Shown here piece by piece: positions 25,994-35,054 of a DNA stretch of 64,000 bases. The DNA is from Chryseobacterium sp. (GTDB lineage Bacteria; Bacteroidota; Bacteroidia; Flavobacteriales; Weeksellaceae). Both the position numbers and the translations under genes were made by a program. The notes under the pieces were generated by a model, which saw only the letters and a list, made by a program, of their open reading frames with translations, was not told the origin of the DNA and searched no databases. The first letter of the stretch is position 1; each line of letters starts with the position of its first letter. The stretch covers positions 9,281 to 73,280 of the forward strand of contig JASLCD010000202.1 of assembly GCA_030146295.1 (NCBI GenBank), written 5' to 3'.

Positions 25994-26833
25994 TTAGTCT
26001 ACTTTCTCTAATTCAAGAACGGTTTTTGTGTGGTCAATATTGGTATATTCAAGTTTTACAAAACCATATTTAGGATTGAAATAAGAAATAAGCTCAGTTT
26101 TACCAATCCTGCTATTTGCTGTTGCATGAACAATATAGCATTCTAAATTCCCCAACTTTGTTACCTCATTTTTCTTATCTATTATTTCATAAGAGTATTG
26201 ATTTTCAATACTTCCTTTCCATTCAAGCCATCTCTTTTCTGACCAATGATCTCCAATTTCCAGACTCCAGTTCCATTTTGTTCCTATCTGATAGGGTGCT
26301 TTGATGTAAGGAAAAGGGTTAATTTCTAAAATTTTAAAAAAATCATTTCTTGGCGGATGTATCCAGACGTTCATTTCGTTCTCAATTGCACCGGTCTCTT
26401 CTATGCTCAGAAATTTACTATTAGCCATCACATATTCGTACCCTATGGCTGTTTGATTATAATCAGGATTAATTCTTTCAAACGGATTTCCTGGCTGAGG
26501 TCTTAGAATTAAATGATTTATAGTTTCCAAATCTTGTTTATCGATTTCCACAAATTCCCAATCAGCAATACTATAACCTTCGGGCTGTACAATTTCCTTC
26601 CCTTTTTTTATCAGAAATTTCTCTCCCTTTATATTCTGATAGAAATAGGAGTAAGTAAATTTTTTCCCAATCGTGTATATGATATTATTGCTGTTATAAA
26701 CTTCATTATACGTTCTGATACCATCAGGTTTTTCAACCATTATACCATCATCTATAATATATTTTTCAGAATCCGTTTGTGAAAAACAAGGAATACTCAA
26801 TACAATGAATGGCACTATTTTAGTAAGGTTCAT
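25994..26833 (-). CDS. Exported protein of unknown function
   Basis: The protein has 279 residues. The signal peptide is MNLTKIVPFIVLSIPCFSQ. The body has repeated aromatic beta segments, for example YQIGTKWNWSLEIGDHWSEK and LECYIVHATANSRIGKTELI, then YFNPKYGFVKLEYTN. The last part resembles the end of beta-sandwich lipid-handling folds (a cleavable Y-x-P-x-x-G-x-V-K motif seen in DUF3108-like proteins), but the match is weak. It is the first gene of a likely two-gene operon. Confidence 0.55.
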   Translation of the reverse strand: MNLTKIVPFIVLSIPCFSQTDSEKYIIDDGIMVEKPDGIRTYNEVYNSNNIIYTIGKKFTYSYFYQNIKGEKFLIKKGKEIVQPEGYSIADWEFVEIDKQDLETINHLILRPQPGNPFERINPDYNQTAIGYEYVMANSKFLSIEETGAIENEMNVWIHPPRNDFFKILEINPFPYIKAPYQIGTKWNWSLEIGDHWSEKRWLEWKGSIENQYSYEIIDKKNEVTKLGNLECYIVHATANSRIGKTELISYFNPKYGFVKLEYTNIDHTKTVLELEKVD

Positions 26834-27105
26834 TTATAAATATTTAGGCTGGTGATTGCTTCAAATATACTGCTTTTTTGAACTCAGAAATCATCACCAT
26901 TTAATTTGATACTGTTCTGTGGTTTACCTAACGTCTATTAAACCAAGTATTACTAGAAATCCCGATCTTAGTGATGCTGAGATTCTTGAAAGAGAAAAAA
27001 AAATTGTAAAAACTATAATGAAGAAACATGAGAAATTAAGGTTTTAGAACATTCTGATAAAGACTATATGAAATTTCTTTATACCAGGGTCAATACATAC
27101 AAAAT
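26834..27105. other. Intergenic stretch with a short coding-like remnant
   Basis: No complete gene is seen. On the plus strand 26926-27047 reads VYLTSIKPSITRNPDLSDAE, then ILEREKKIVKTIMKKHEKLR, F and stop. This is compositionally protein-like but lacks a start, and is probably the 3' end of a lost gene. Family not recognised. Confidence 0.3.
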
Positions 27106-27130
27106 CAAAGGCCTCCCGTAGGAAGCCTTC
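27106..27130 (-). terminator. Probable terminator of the pilin-like gene
   Basis: On the minus strand AAGGCTTCC pairs imperfectly with GGAGGCCTT around TACG, then TTTGATTTTG. It lies 40 bases after the stop of the gene at 27170-27715. Confidence 0.6.
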
Positions 27131-27169
27131 GAAACACCAAATCACAAAATATTAATATGAAAAATTAAT

Positions 27170-27715
27170 TTATAAAGCTGTTGCAGTATAAGTTACTGTT
27201 TGCGTATAAGTTCCGGCTGGTTTACCTAAGATATCAGAAGATGATGATTTCGCCGCTGGAATGGTGTAGTCCAAGTTCAGTGTCAGAGCACTTCCAAGCG
27301 GAGCATTTGATACTAAGGTTTGATCCGTTGCAGATAAAACTACAGCGCTTTTTGTTCCCCCCATGGTTCCGGCAGCTGTAGCGGCTTTGATAGTCAAAAC
27401 ATTTACGGGGATCAAGTTGGTTCCATTCATAAAATTAGCACCTCCTGCTTTTACTTTAACATTAAAATTCTTCGTTGAAGTAACTTTTAAAGAGTTGGCT
27501 TTAGTAATTGTTTGATCAGAGTTATAATCTGCTGCAGTAACATAGTTAAAGTCAACTGTATTACCAATGGCAGTACTTCCCGCATCAATAGAGATGACAT
27601 CGTTCAGGGTAATGGTTGCCGTTGTGGTTGCCGTTGTATTTTGAGCTTGAACATTGTTGGTTCCTAATAGGATTGCTCCAATAGTTAAAGTTGATATTAC
27701 GATTAGTTTTTTCAT
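27170..27715 (-). CDS. Exported Ala/Thr-rich beta-sandwich surface protein (pilin/WxL-like)
   Basis: The protein has 181 residues. The signal peptide MKKLIVISTLTIGAILLGTN, then NVQAQ, is followed by a very Thr/Ala/Asn-rich mature chain: ATITLNDVISIDAGSTAIGN, LKVTSTKNFNVKVKAGG, and an end in AGTYTQTVTYTATAL. The Lys-N-F-N-V-K-V strand and the final T-x-T-V-T-Y-T strand are typical of Ig-like surface subunits (DUF4402-like). It is likely a secreted structural protein. A TAGATTTG promoter box lies at 27760-27767, and a decayed copy of its 3' end lies just upstream of that. Confidence 0.65.
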   Translation of the reverse strand: MKKLIVISTLTIGAILLGTNNVQAQNTTATTTATITLNDVISIDAGSTAIGNTVDFNYVTAADYNSDQTITKANSLKVTSTKNFNVKVKAGGANFMNGTNLIPVNVLTIKAATAAGTMGGTKSAVVLSATDQTLVSNAPLGSALTLNLDYTIPAAKSSSSDILGKPAGTYTQTVTYTATAL

Positions 27716-27759
27716 GATGGTAATTTTTTATTTTTACTTAATTGTTCTTTTGTATACTG

Positions 27760-27767
27760 CAAATCTA
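27760..27767 (-). promoter_or_regulatory. -7 promoter element of the surface-protein gene
   Basis: CAAATCTA on the plus strand is TAGATTTG on the minus strand, an exact TAnnTTTG, 45 bases ahead of the ATG. Confidence 0.55.
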
Positions 27768-27853
27768 CAGCAGCGATAAAAGTTTCTTTGTAGTGGAAAA
27801 CGGAAGTTCATGTAGTAAAATCACTACACGGGTTATTCCTATCATCAATAGAA

Positions 27854-27886
27854 AAGCCCTCAACACTTTCTAAGTGTTGAGGGCTT
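27854..27886. terminator. Bidirectional hairpin, terminator-like
   Basis: AAGCCCTCAACACTT (27854-27868), loop TCT, AAGTGTTGAGGGCTT (27872-27886): a perfect 15-bp stem. It lies directly downstream (minus strand) of the decayed copy of the surface-protein gene, and may once have terminated that copy. It may now stop the transcript of the large helicase gene. Confidence 0.65.
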
Positions 27887-27908
27887 ATATAAATTGCTGT
27901 TATCTGTA

Positions 27909-27960
27909 CTATAAAACTGTCGTAATATAAATTACTATTTACGTATAATTTAGGTTTTCA
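27909..27960 (-). pseudogene. Decayed 3' end of a paralogue of the surface-protein gene
   Basis: The 43 bases from the stop codon (27909-27951) match the 3' end of the gene at 27170-27715 at 34 of 43 positions by eye, with most differences G to A. In the matching frame it reads NYT, stop, IVIYITTVL, against TYTQTVTYTATAL in the intact gene, with CAA changed to TAA. Similarity fades upstream. It is a remnant of a tandem duplication. Confidence 0.6.
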
Positions 27961-28175
27961 CAAAAATTTATAGGTTGGTCAATTTGTTATCATCGTTTTT
28001 TTGAGACTATTTTTTTATTATTAATGTTACTGCTAATCGTATAACTTTCTTCGAAGATATTCATTCTCGTGACAACTATATTTCTAAGTGTACCACTTAA
28101 TTATTTTACAAATTTAAGTTCTATTATTTTTTCTTTAACAAGTAAAATGCGGATTCATTTCAGAATTTTGTGACT

Positions 28176-31100
28176 TCAAGACTTATTAGCATTGCTTTTT
28201 AAAAACTGCCCATCTTTGTATATATGCTTCTGTTGCAAGCTATATTCTACCGCTTCAAAAACGCCTTTTTTTATATCCTCCGTCACACGTGAAAAACCAA
28301 ATAATTTAGATACTAAAGGTACTAATTCTTTTGGCTGTATTGCAATAGAGTCGGAAATAACTTTCTGTATGCCCAAATCAATTTCTTCGATAGAAATATA
28401 TGATATTTTTCTGGAAGTAGATGGAAGAACCGTCCTATTTCTAATCTCCAGTTTTTTTTCAGGATCATATAAAAAATCTCCTTTTTTTATTAATAGATTA
28501 TTATTAGCTGCATAATCAACCGCATTTATTAAAGATGTACGAATGCGGCTCCCCACTTTAGAGATACCATTGGCCTCAGCCATTCTTCTGGCAACTTCTT
28601 CAAAATGAACAGGACTTTCAGTTTTCACAACATTACAAATCCACTCACCAAGCTTTCCCACAGTATGTAAATGGAGCTCACGGTCTGCAATTTCTGAAGA
28701 TAATACAGCCTGCTCATATTCTGGATACATATGTTTTTCTGCTGCAGTAGACTCCTCACGGACTAAGTTTCGGAGTTCCTCCATAAGTTCTTCCTCCAAA
28801 CTATCATTGTGTTCAGCCTGTGTTTTTGCTCTGTTTACAGCTTCAGCAATCAGCCTAAGCTCTCCGGCTGGGTTACGGAACCAATCCAAACTCCATACAT
28901 GAATTAGATTCCAGCCCATACCTTCAAGGACTGAATTTCTTAATCGATCCCGGTCTCTTACTGATTGAGCATTTTGATAGGATCTGCCGTCACAGTTTAT
29001 ACCTAATAGGTATCTTCCCGGATGATCAGGATCTGCAATTGCCAAATCAATATAGAACCCTGCAGAACCTACTTTTTCTCGTACAATATATCCCTCTTTT
29101 TTAAGTGTTTCCGCCACTATGCTCTCAAACGGCTGGGGCTGGTAAGGCAACTCGTTCTTATTACTTTCAAATTTTCCATACTGGGCAAAATAAAGAAAAC
29201 TTTTCAAAGCACGGATTCCAAATTTTGCATTAGGACCTATAATCATATCTGCCGCTGTAATATTAGTAAAAACCTCACAGCGAATTTTCGCTCTTGTAAT
29301 CAGCACATTGAGTCTACGTTCCCCTCCTTCATTATTAAGTGGCCCAAAGCTCATCGGTACTTTCCCGTCTTCAGTTCTCCCGTAGCCTAAGCTTATAAAA
29401 ATAACATCTCTTTCATCTCCCTGTACATTTTCCAGATTTTTCACAAAAAAAGGTTCGTCTGCATGCTCCCTAAAATAATTTTCAACCTCAGGATTTTTTC
29501 TTCTTCTTATTTCTATAGCGTTTTGAATTGCCTGCATTTGCGCTGTACTGAAGGCAACTACTCCCAGACTTAACTTGTGATTAGTCAAAGCGTGTTGAAT
29601 AACAGCATTTGCTACTTCCTCCGCTTCTCTTGGATTGGTACGGGTTTTACCCTTATCATAATATGTATCCGGCAAATGATTAAATACAAGCCCCATCCTA
29701 TTTTTTGATCCCGGGCTTGGGAAAATTACTAACTTATCTTCATAAAATTCCTGGTTAGAAAGACTAATCAGGGATTCATGTCGGCTTCTATAATGCCAAC
29801 GCAACATCCGTTGTGGAGCTCCCTGTGCATCGCACATGCCTAAGATACTTTGCATATCGGCTGTTACGTTGTCTTCATCTTCCGTATCAGTATTCAGCTT
29901 ATCAAAAAAGCTAGTCGGAGGCATTTGCCTGGTATCTCCTACTACCACAATCTGCCTTCCTCTCAGGATGGCTCCCAGTGCATCAACTGGTCTTACCTGA
30001 CTGGCTTCGTCAAAGATTACCAAGTCAAAATCAATACTGTTTGGAGGCAGCAAACTAGCAATTGACATTGGACTCATCATAAAAACAGGTTTGATCGCTT
30101 GAATTGCCATGCCTGCCTCTTGCACTAGTCTCCGTACCGACATATGTCTCGCTTTACGGTTAAATTCACTTTTCAGTATATTGATCTGGCCGCCACCGTC
30201 TTGCTTAGGCACTCCTTCCCAGTGCTTTAAAGCAACCTTTGCCCTGTTATAGTATTGTTTCAATACATCCATTCTTCTAAATCCAGCAATGGTTTCTTCG
30301 TGGGTAGACCGTTCAAACTTTCTCAGTTCTGCACTTTCAATCATAGCCTGCTCAAGAAGATAATCATACCAGGTTTTCTGGAAAGCAGTTTTCAAATAAG
30401 ATGCAGCATCGTCCCAGTTTTCAACTGCCTTAATAAGAAAACCGGCTCCATTCTGTTGGATCTCATCCTTTAAAACATTCCATTGAACGACTTTATGAAT
30501 TTCTGGCAGCTGCTCTTTCCAAAGGCTCAGAACCGCAACCTGCTTAGAGAGCTTAAAGCCTTCAATACCATTGCCCTCAAAATCCAGATGCTTAAATATT
30601 GCTTTGAAAGCTTTCTGCTTCTCATCTGCAAAACGGATAGTATTTTCTGAATATTGTCTTATAGTATCCTGATTTTTATTTTTTTCTAACAGCTCTATAA
30701 TTTCTGGATAACCATCCCCTTTACTTACAAAACTATGAACTTTCTGTAAATATTCTGTCCCCATTTTCAACGTTGCCCAATCTTTTTGCTGTTTAAGCCA
30801 ATGCTGCCCATAAAGTTGGGCTCCCAATCTTTCGAAAGGTTGTAATGATGAAGAAAGTCTTTTTTCTTCCATTATAATATTCACCAGCTCTAGCTTTTTT
30901 TCTAAAAGATCTGGCATTGGAGAATTTAACATGGAACCAAGCTTAATTACACTTTTTTTATAATCTCCGATGATGAATCTGTACCACTTTTTACCATGAA
31001 CAATTAAATTTTGCCTGATTTCCATCATATCCTGGTTCCAAGCTTCAGGAATAAATACTGAATCATAAGTACGATGGATTTCAGCTAGTCTGCTACCGAT

Positions 31101-32834
31101 CTCTAGCATCATATCAATATCGGCTTTATTATTTAGCCATGCATTATCTCTTACAGACATTGAACCTATCCCAGGATTTTGTAGAATGAGTTCAACAGTA
31201 TCCACAGTTTTGTTGATTTCTTCAATATCTACTGGGATCGGAAATTCCAGATATTCAGAAAGTGTATTTGAAGCATTTATGAGATTTTCTGTTAGCTCTA
31301 TCCCATTTGCCAGCAATTCTTTTGCAAGCTCTTCATCTTTAGGAAGAAAAACTGATAAGGTACTGCCATAGAAGATCAGGTTTTCAGGAGATCCTATTTT
31401 ATTAAGCCTTACCTGAATCTTTTCGGCACTGCGTTCAAGATCCCAGATTTCCGCAGAAGTTAACGTTGAAAGATTTTCTATATTGATTTTGGGAAATTTA
31501 TAGCCTTTATTTTCAGCATCTATTTTTAACAATAACCCTATTATGTCATGCACAGATAAGCCGCTTTGTCCGGCGGGCCGGTTTATCTCGTCTGCATAAG
31601 TATTCAGTTCATTGGTTACCGGCTCCAATAAGCGGATTTCATCTTCAAGATGAGCCATTGTGGGTTTACCTAGTTCTAAAATACGTTTCAACTCTGCGTG
31701 GAGCTCACGTTTATTAGCTTTATTACTGTGGAGCTCGAGGCAGGCTTCACCTAAACCGATACTGTCCAATCTCCTTTTTACTACTTCCAGCGCAGCCATT
31801 TTTTCCGCTACAAACAGTACCTTTTTTCCGGTGCCGATCGCATTGGCAATAAGATTGGTAATAGTCTGAGATTTTCCGGTTCCCGGAGGACCCTGGATGA
31901 CCATATTTCTACCTTCATGCACCGCCAGCATGGCGATAACCTGGGAACTGTCTGCATCTACTACCTGCAATAACTTATTTGCATCCGTCTCCTTATCTAG
32001 CATGTGCTCTTCTCCAACTGTAGGTTGTGGCTCAGTAAATCCGTTTCCAAATAAAGACTGCAATATCGGATGGTCGTATGGTTTTTTGGTCTGCGGCCAC
32101 TCGTTGCTGTCTAGATCATGATAGATCATGAATTTACCAAAGGAAAAGAATCCTAACTCAATAGCATTAGATTCTACCTTCCAGTTTTCAAGATGATTTA
32201 TATGCTCCTGAATTTTATTAAAATATTCGTCGATATCAAGATCTTCATCCTCGGGAAGATTCGGAATAGTGATATTAAAATCCATCATCATTTTGGCCTG
32301 AAGAGATAAATTAGCTCCGATTTCACCACCAGTATATCGTAACCTAAATCTTTCGCTGGCACTTGACCGTTCTAATGCAACAGGAACAAGTATAAGTGGT
32401 GCTAATTTAACATCCTCTTTGCCTGTTTCAAACCAGCAAAGCATTCCCAGTGATAAAAATAAGGTATTTACTCCCTGTTCTTCAATACTTGTTTTTGCTG
32501 CGTAATAAGTATTTAGAATTTTTGTCTGAAGCTTTTGTTCTGATTCATTAGTTTGGAGTCTGGTATCGTTATAAGCATCCTGCAGCTCAGCTTCTGAGAG
32601 CGGAGGCAATTCAAAAAGCTCATCATCATCATCTTTGCCGGGTCTGCCTAAAAAAGTCATCGCTTTATTCTGCTTTACCAGAATATTATAGATGGAAATT
32701 GACTGTTCCTGGACAATGTGCAAACCTCGGGCTTTCGGAATTTTGTAATTTAATAATGTGTTACGCATCCCAAGATCCAGCAGCTCCTTCCTTGCTGCTT
32801 CTAGCTTGGGAGATAAGAGATCTCTCATATTCAT
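28176..32834 (-). CDS. Giant DUF4011-SF1 helicase-Vsr/MTES_1575-like nuclease-DUF3320 protein, probable antiviral defence
   Basis: The protein has 1552 residues. DUF4011 occupies about 5-230. A UPF1-like superfamily 1 helicase has Walker A GPPGTGKS (315-322), Walker B IFDEASQ (940-946), VVVGDTRQMPP (965-975), ENVQGDERDVI (1135-1145) and LITRAK (1178-1183). A PD-(D/E)xK-type nuclease lies at 1235-1325, with YIDLAI and RDRDRLRNSVLEGMGW. DUF3320 closes it (~1495-1545). This order is the one reported for the single-gene Hhe-type defence candidate. The nuclease motif reads GINCDGRSYQ where I recall G-I-E-C-D-G-x-x-Y-H, so catalysis may be impaired. No partner gene is adjacent. Confidence 0.8.
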   Translation of the reverse strand: MNMRDLLSPKLEAARKELLDLGMRNTLLNYKIPKARGLHIVQEQSISIYNILVKQNKAMTFLGRPGKDDDDELFELPPLSEAELQDAYNDTRLQTNESEQKLQTKILNTYYAAKTSIEEQGVNTLFLSLGMLCWFETGKEDVKLAPLILVPVALERSSASERFRLRYTGGEIGANLSLQAKMMMDFNITIPNLPEDEDLDIDEYFNKIQEHINHLENWKVESNAIELGFFSFGKFMIYHDLDSNEWPQTKKPYDHPILQSLFGNGFTEPQPTVGEEHMLDKETDANKLLQVVDADSSQVIAMLAVHEGRNMVIQGPPGTGKSQTITNLIANAIGTGKKVLFVAEKMAALEVVKRRLDSIGLGEACLELHSNKANKRELHAELKRILELGKPTMAHLEDEIRLLEPVTNELNTYADEINRPAGQSGLSVHDIIGLLLKIDAENKGYKFPKINIENLSTLTSAEIWDLERSAEKIQVRLNKIGSPENLIFYGSTLSVFLPKDEELAKELLANGIELTENLINASNTLSEYLEFPIPVDIEEINKTVDTVELILQNPGIGSMSVRDNAWLNNKADIDMMLEIGSRLAEIHRTYDSVFIPEAWNQDMMEIRQNLIVHGKKWYRFIIGDYKKSVIKLGSMLNSPMPDLLEKKLELVNIIMEEKRLSSSLQPFERLGAQLYGQHWLKQQKDWATLKMGTEYLQKVHSFVSKGDGYPEIIELLEKNKNQDTIRQYSENTIRFADEKQKAFKAIFKHLDFEGNGIEGFKLSKQVAVLSLWKEQLPEIHKVVQWNVLKDEIQQNGAGFLIKAVENWDDAASYLKTAFQKTWYDYLLEQAMIESAELRKFERSTHEETIAGFRRMDVLKQYYNRAKVALKHWEGVPKQDGGGQINILKSEFNRKARHMSVRRLVQEAGMAIQAIKPVFMMSPMSIASLLPPNSIDFDLVIFDEASQVRPVDALGAILRGRQIVVVGDTRQMPPTSFFDKLNTDTEDEDNVTADMQSILGMCDAQGAPQRMLRWHYRSRHESLISLSNQEFYEDKLVIFPSPGSKNRMGLVFNHLPDTYYDKGKTRTNPREAEEVANAVIQHALTNHKLSLGVVAFSTAQMQAIQNAIEIRRRKNPEVENYFREHADEPFFVKNLENVQGDERDVIFISLGYGRTEDGKVPMSFGPLNNEGGERRLNVLITRAKIRCEVFTNITAADMIIGPNAKFGIRALKSFLYFAQYGKFESNKNELPYQPQPFESIVAETLKKEGYIVREKVGSAGFYIDLAIADPDHPGRYLLGINCDGRSYQNAQSVRDRDRLRNSVLEGMGWNLIHVWSLDWFRNPAGELRLIAEAVNRAKTQAEHNDSLEEELMEELRNLVREESTAAEKHMYPEYEQAVLSSEIADRELHLHTVGKLGEWICNVVKTESPVHFEEVARRMAEANGISKVGSRIRTSLINAVDYAANNNLLIKKGDFLYDPEKKLEIRNRTVLPSTSRKISYISIEEIDLGIQKVISDSIAIQPKELVPLVSKLFGFSRVTEDIKKGVFEAVEYSLQQKHIYKDGQFLKSNANKS

Positions 32835-32961
32835 GATTATTATAAGTCTCTAATGTAGAAAAAAAAGAGGATATTGAAAAACGGAAACACGTAAAATTAT
32901 AGCATCGTTTCGTTTGTCCTTATATTAAATGATTGCTTTCGCTTCGAAACTTGTTACATTA

Positions 32962-33249
32962 TCAAGGATACTTGTCTGCTTCACTCTGGCTTGTCTGGAT
33001 ATTTACATTGGCTATCCACATTGAACTAATTGTACCTTGGCATTGATCAGTGAACTGGCGACCCAGGAATTTATTATTGAGATTGGGCTCTTTTCGGATT
33101 CTATGCAGATAAACGGCAATCTGTACTACATCTCTTGTTTGAAGGGATAATCGAACATCCATCTTACTAATCACAGTTCCAAGATTAATGGTGATGGTAT
33201 AATAAGGCCGTTTTTTATTGGTATGGTAACGCTGTATCTTGAGTTTATG
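32962..33249 (-). pseudogene. Gene fragment without start codon
   Basis: The minus-strand frame is open for 95 codons and ends at 32962: HKLKIQRYHTNKKRPYYTIT, then INLGTVISKMDVRLSLQTRD and VVQIAVYLHRIRKEPNLNN. It is clearly protein-like but has no ATG before residue ~29, and a stop (33250-33252) precedes it. Family not recognised. It sits between the defence-type helicase and further fragments, in a zone of decay. Confidence 0.4.
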
Positions 33250-33257
33250 CTAAATAA

Positions 33258-33480
33258 CTAAATTATATATTGGTTATCAAGCAATTGATCACTATCTACT
33301 TCGATAAATCTAGATTGGTTATTTGCTGCCTGCTCTTTTAGGATGTCAAATCGTTCTATGTTCCATCCAAGCTCTAAATTCTGTTCTTTCAATATTCATT
33401 ATGGTGATTTTAAAATTGCCGGTGATGTAAAATTGGACAACAGAAATCATAATAAAATCACTAGTTTGTTGCAGTACTAA
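33258..33480. other. Overlapping coding-like fragments on both strands
   Basis: Minus strand 33258-33392 reads LKEQNLELGWNIERFDILKE, then QAANNQSRFIEVDSDQLLDN, QYII and stop. Plus strand 33343-33480 reads MSNRSMFHPSSKFCSFNIHY, then GDFKIAGDVKLDNRNHNKIT, SLLQY and stop, shortly before a terminator. Each looks like the C-terminus of a lost protein. They overlap by 50 bases, so at most one is genuine there. Confidence 0.3.
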
Positions 33481-33504
33481 AAAGATTTTTGTTTTTAATC
33501 CATA

Positions 33505-33542
33505 AAAAATACTGCAAGAATCCATTCCCTTGCAGTATTTTT
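33505..33542. terminator. Bidirectional terminator
   Basis: AAAAATACTGCAAG (33505-33518) and CTTGCAGTATTTTT (33529-33542) form a perfect 14-bp stem with a 10-base loop, with U-rich tails on both strands. It ends the minus-strand gene at 33595-34701 and any plus-strand transcript of the debris region. Confidence 0.8.
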
Positions 33543-33594
33543 ATGTGTTTTTAGAATCGCTGAGCCTTGTTATTTAGATAAAAAAGCTACTATA

Positions 33595-34701
33595 TTAGTT
33601 TTGGAATTTTACAAAATCCAGATAAAAAGAGGGATTTCCGGCATTGAATGAGGAGGGTATTATTCCATTTGTTTTACCTGCAAAGACGGTATAAGTTCCT
33701 GGTGTTGCAAAATATAATACACGGTTCTGATCTCTTGGAAACATGAATGCAGCAGTGTTTGATCCACAGTAGCTTCTCCAGACATCACCAATCCCATTAA
33801 TATAGAAAAAGTAATCATTACAGTCGGAATTGATGGCGACTCCACATCGGAAAAAATACCAACCCTTAGCCGAAATTGTAACCTGAACTCCCGTATTCAA
33901 TCCAGAGCCTCCTGTGACCCCTGTAAAAGGATTTATCAGTGTTCCGGTATATGGTGTCCAATTATTCGCAAATGCCGTAGTAACAGTGGATGACCATGTT
34001 GCTAAACCATTAGTGTCACTTGTAAGTACATACCCCAGCTGCTGAGTACCGTCTTTAATCTGAAGGGCTCCATTAGTAGTTCCGTTGTCAATAACAACTT
34101 TGGCATTAGATGCACCCGCTGGTACTGTATTGGTTCCCATCAGTACTTTTCCTGTACCGTTGATACTCAAATTGTTTCCAGCCATTGCAATATTAGTAGC
34201 TTGCGAAAGAGTTCCTCCCAGTTTTACATCTGTACCTGACAATGCAATACCGTTACTTGCCGTCACTTTTGAAAGTATCTCCCATGTAGAAGTAGGCCCT
34301 GTAAGTCCAGTACTAATAATTTCTAAACTTTGGTTTGGGGACACAATAACGCTGGGGTTTCCATTAATGGTCTCTGGAGCTGTGGAATTTACTGTAATGC
34401 TAAAGTTTGTATTATTTTTAATTCTATAAATACGTCCTTTATAATTTCCAATTCCACTTATGGCGGGAGGCAGAGTAAAAATAGCATCGGAACTTCCATT
34501 ATATGAGACATGGAAATCTGATGAGGTCAAATTATAAGAGTTTGTATTGATAATGTTATAATTTGCTGCTAATGATCCGGAGATATCCATAGTGGAACCA
34601 GGATTCGCAGTATTAATACCAACATTACCTGCCTGAGAAAAAACAATAGCAGGGCTTAAAGCTAGCATTGCAAAAAATAATTTTGTATAAATCTTACCCA
34701 T
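33595..34701 (-). CDS. Exported tail-fibre/C1q-like surface protein
   Basis: The protein has 368 residues. The signal peptide ends LSPAIVFSQ. The mature chain starts AGNVGINTANPGSTMDISGS, the V-G-I-N-T-x-N-P-x-S/A-T-x-D-I motif that opens many Bacteroidetes secreted proteins with phage-tail-like beta repeats. The middle is Gly/Ser/Thr/Asn-rich. The end (GTYTVFAGKTNGIIPSSFNA, then FYLDFVKFQN) looks like a C1q/TNF-type jelly roll. A surface-adhesin role is inferred. No partner gene is evident. Confidence 0.6.
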   Translation of the reverse strand: MGKIYTKLFFAMLALSPAIVFSQAGNVGINTANPGSTMDISGSLAANYNIINTNSYNLTSSDFHVSYNGSSDAIFTLPPAISGIGNYKGRIYRIKNNTNFSITVNSTAPETINGNPSVIVSPNQSLEIISTGLTGPTSTWEILSKVTASNGIALSGTDVKLGGTLSQATNIAMAGNNLSINGTGKVLMGTNTVPAGASNAKVVIDNGTTNGALQIKDGTQQLGYVLTSDTNGLATWSSTVTTAFANNWTPYTGTLINPFTGVTGGSGLNTGVQVTISAKGWYFFRCGVAINSDCNDYFFYINGIGDVWRSYCGSNTAAFMFPRDQNRVLYFATPGTYTVFAGKTNGIIPSSFNAGNPSFYLDFVKFQN

Positions 34702-34786
34702 TCTTTATTCTTTTATATATCTTAATTGATACTGTTATTACAGGAGTAAAGATATCTGAAGATTTATATAGAAAATTTATATATGT

Positions 34787-34826
34787 TGTGGAAATACATG
34801 GATAAGCCTGTGGAAAAATATCCACA
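34787..34826. other. Cluster of DnaA-box-like words in a gene-free stretch
   Basis: The 353-base gap 34702-35054 has no gene. It holds TGTGGAAAT (34787-34795), CATGGATAAG (34798-34807) and the dyad TGTGGA-AAAATA-TCCACA (34809-34826), which resemble TTATCCACA in both orientations. No dnaA or other origin gene is nearby, so replication-origin function is not claimed. Confidence 0.3.
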
Positions 34827-35054
34827 ACTTATAAATTCAAAGAGTGAGTTTCCCCATACAATAAATTGTTCCTAACCTAAGGAAGCGGAAAATCATAAAA
34901 AAGAAAGAAGAAGACGATTTTTAGGATAACCTTTTATGAGTAATTTTTTAAAATTTGTAATTGGCAAACTTTATAAGTGTTGTTCCCCGTGTAAGTATTA
35001 TTTTGAATGGTTGCATAAGATTCTCTTTTATAAAAAAGTTAAAATCATAAATTA

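Noticed and set aside
34702..35054. Replication origin
   Set aside because: Only a few box-like words, no dnaA, no AT-rich unwinding repeats that I can distinguish from the AT-rich background.
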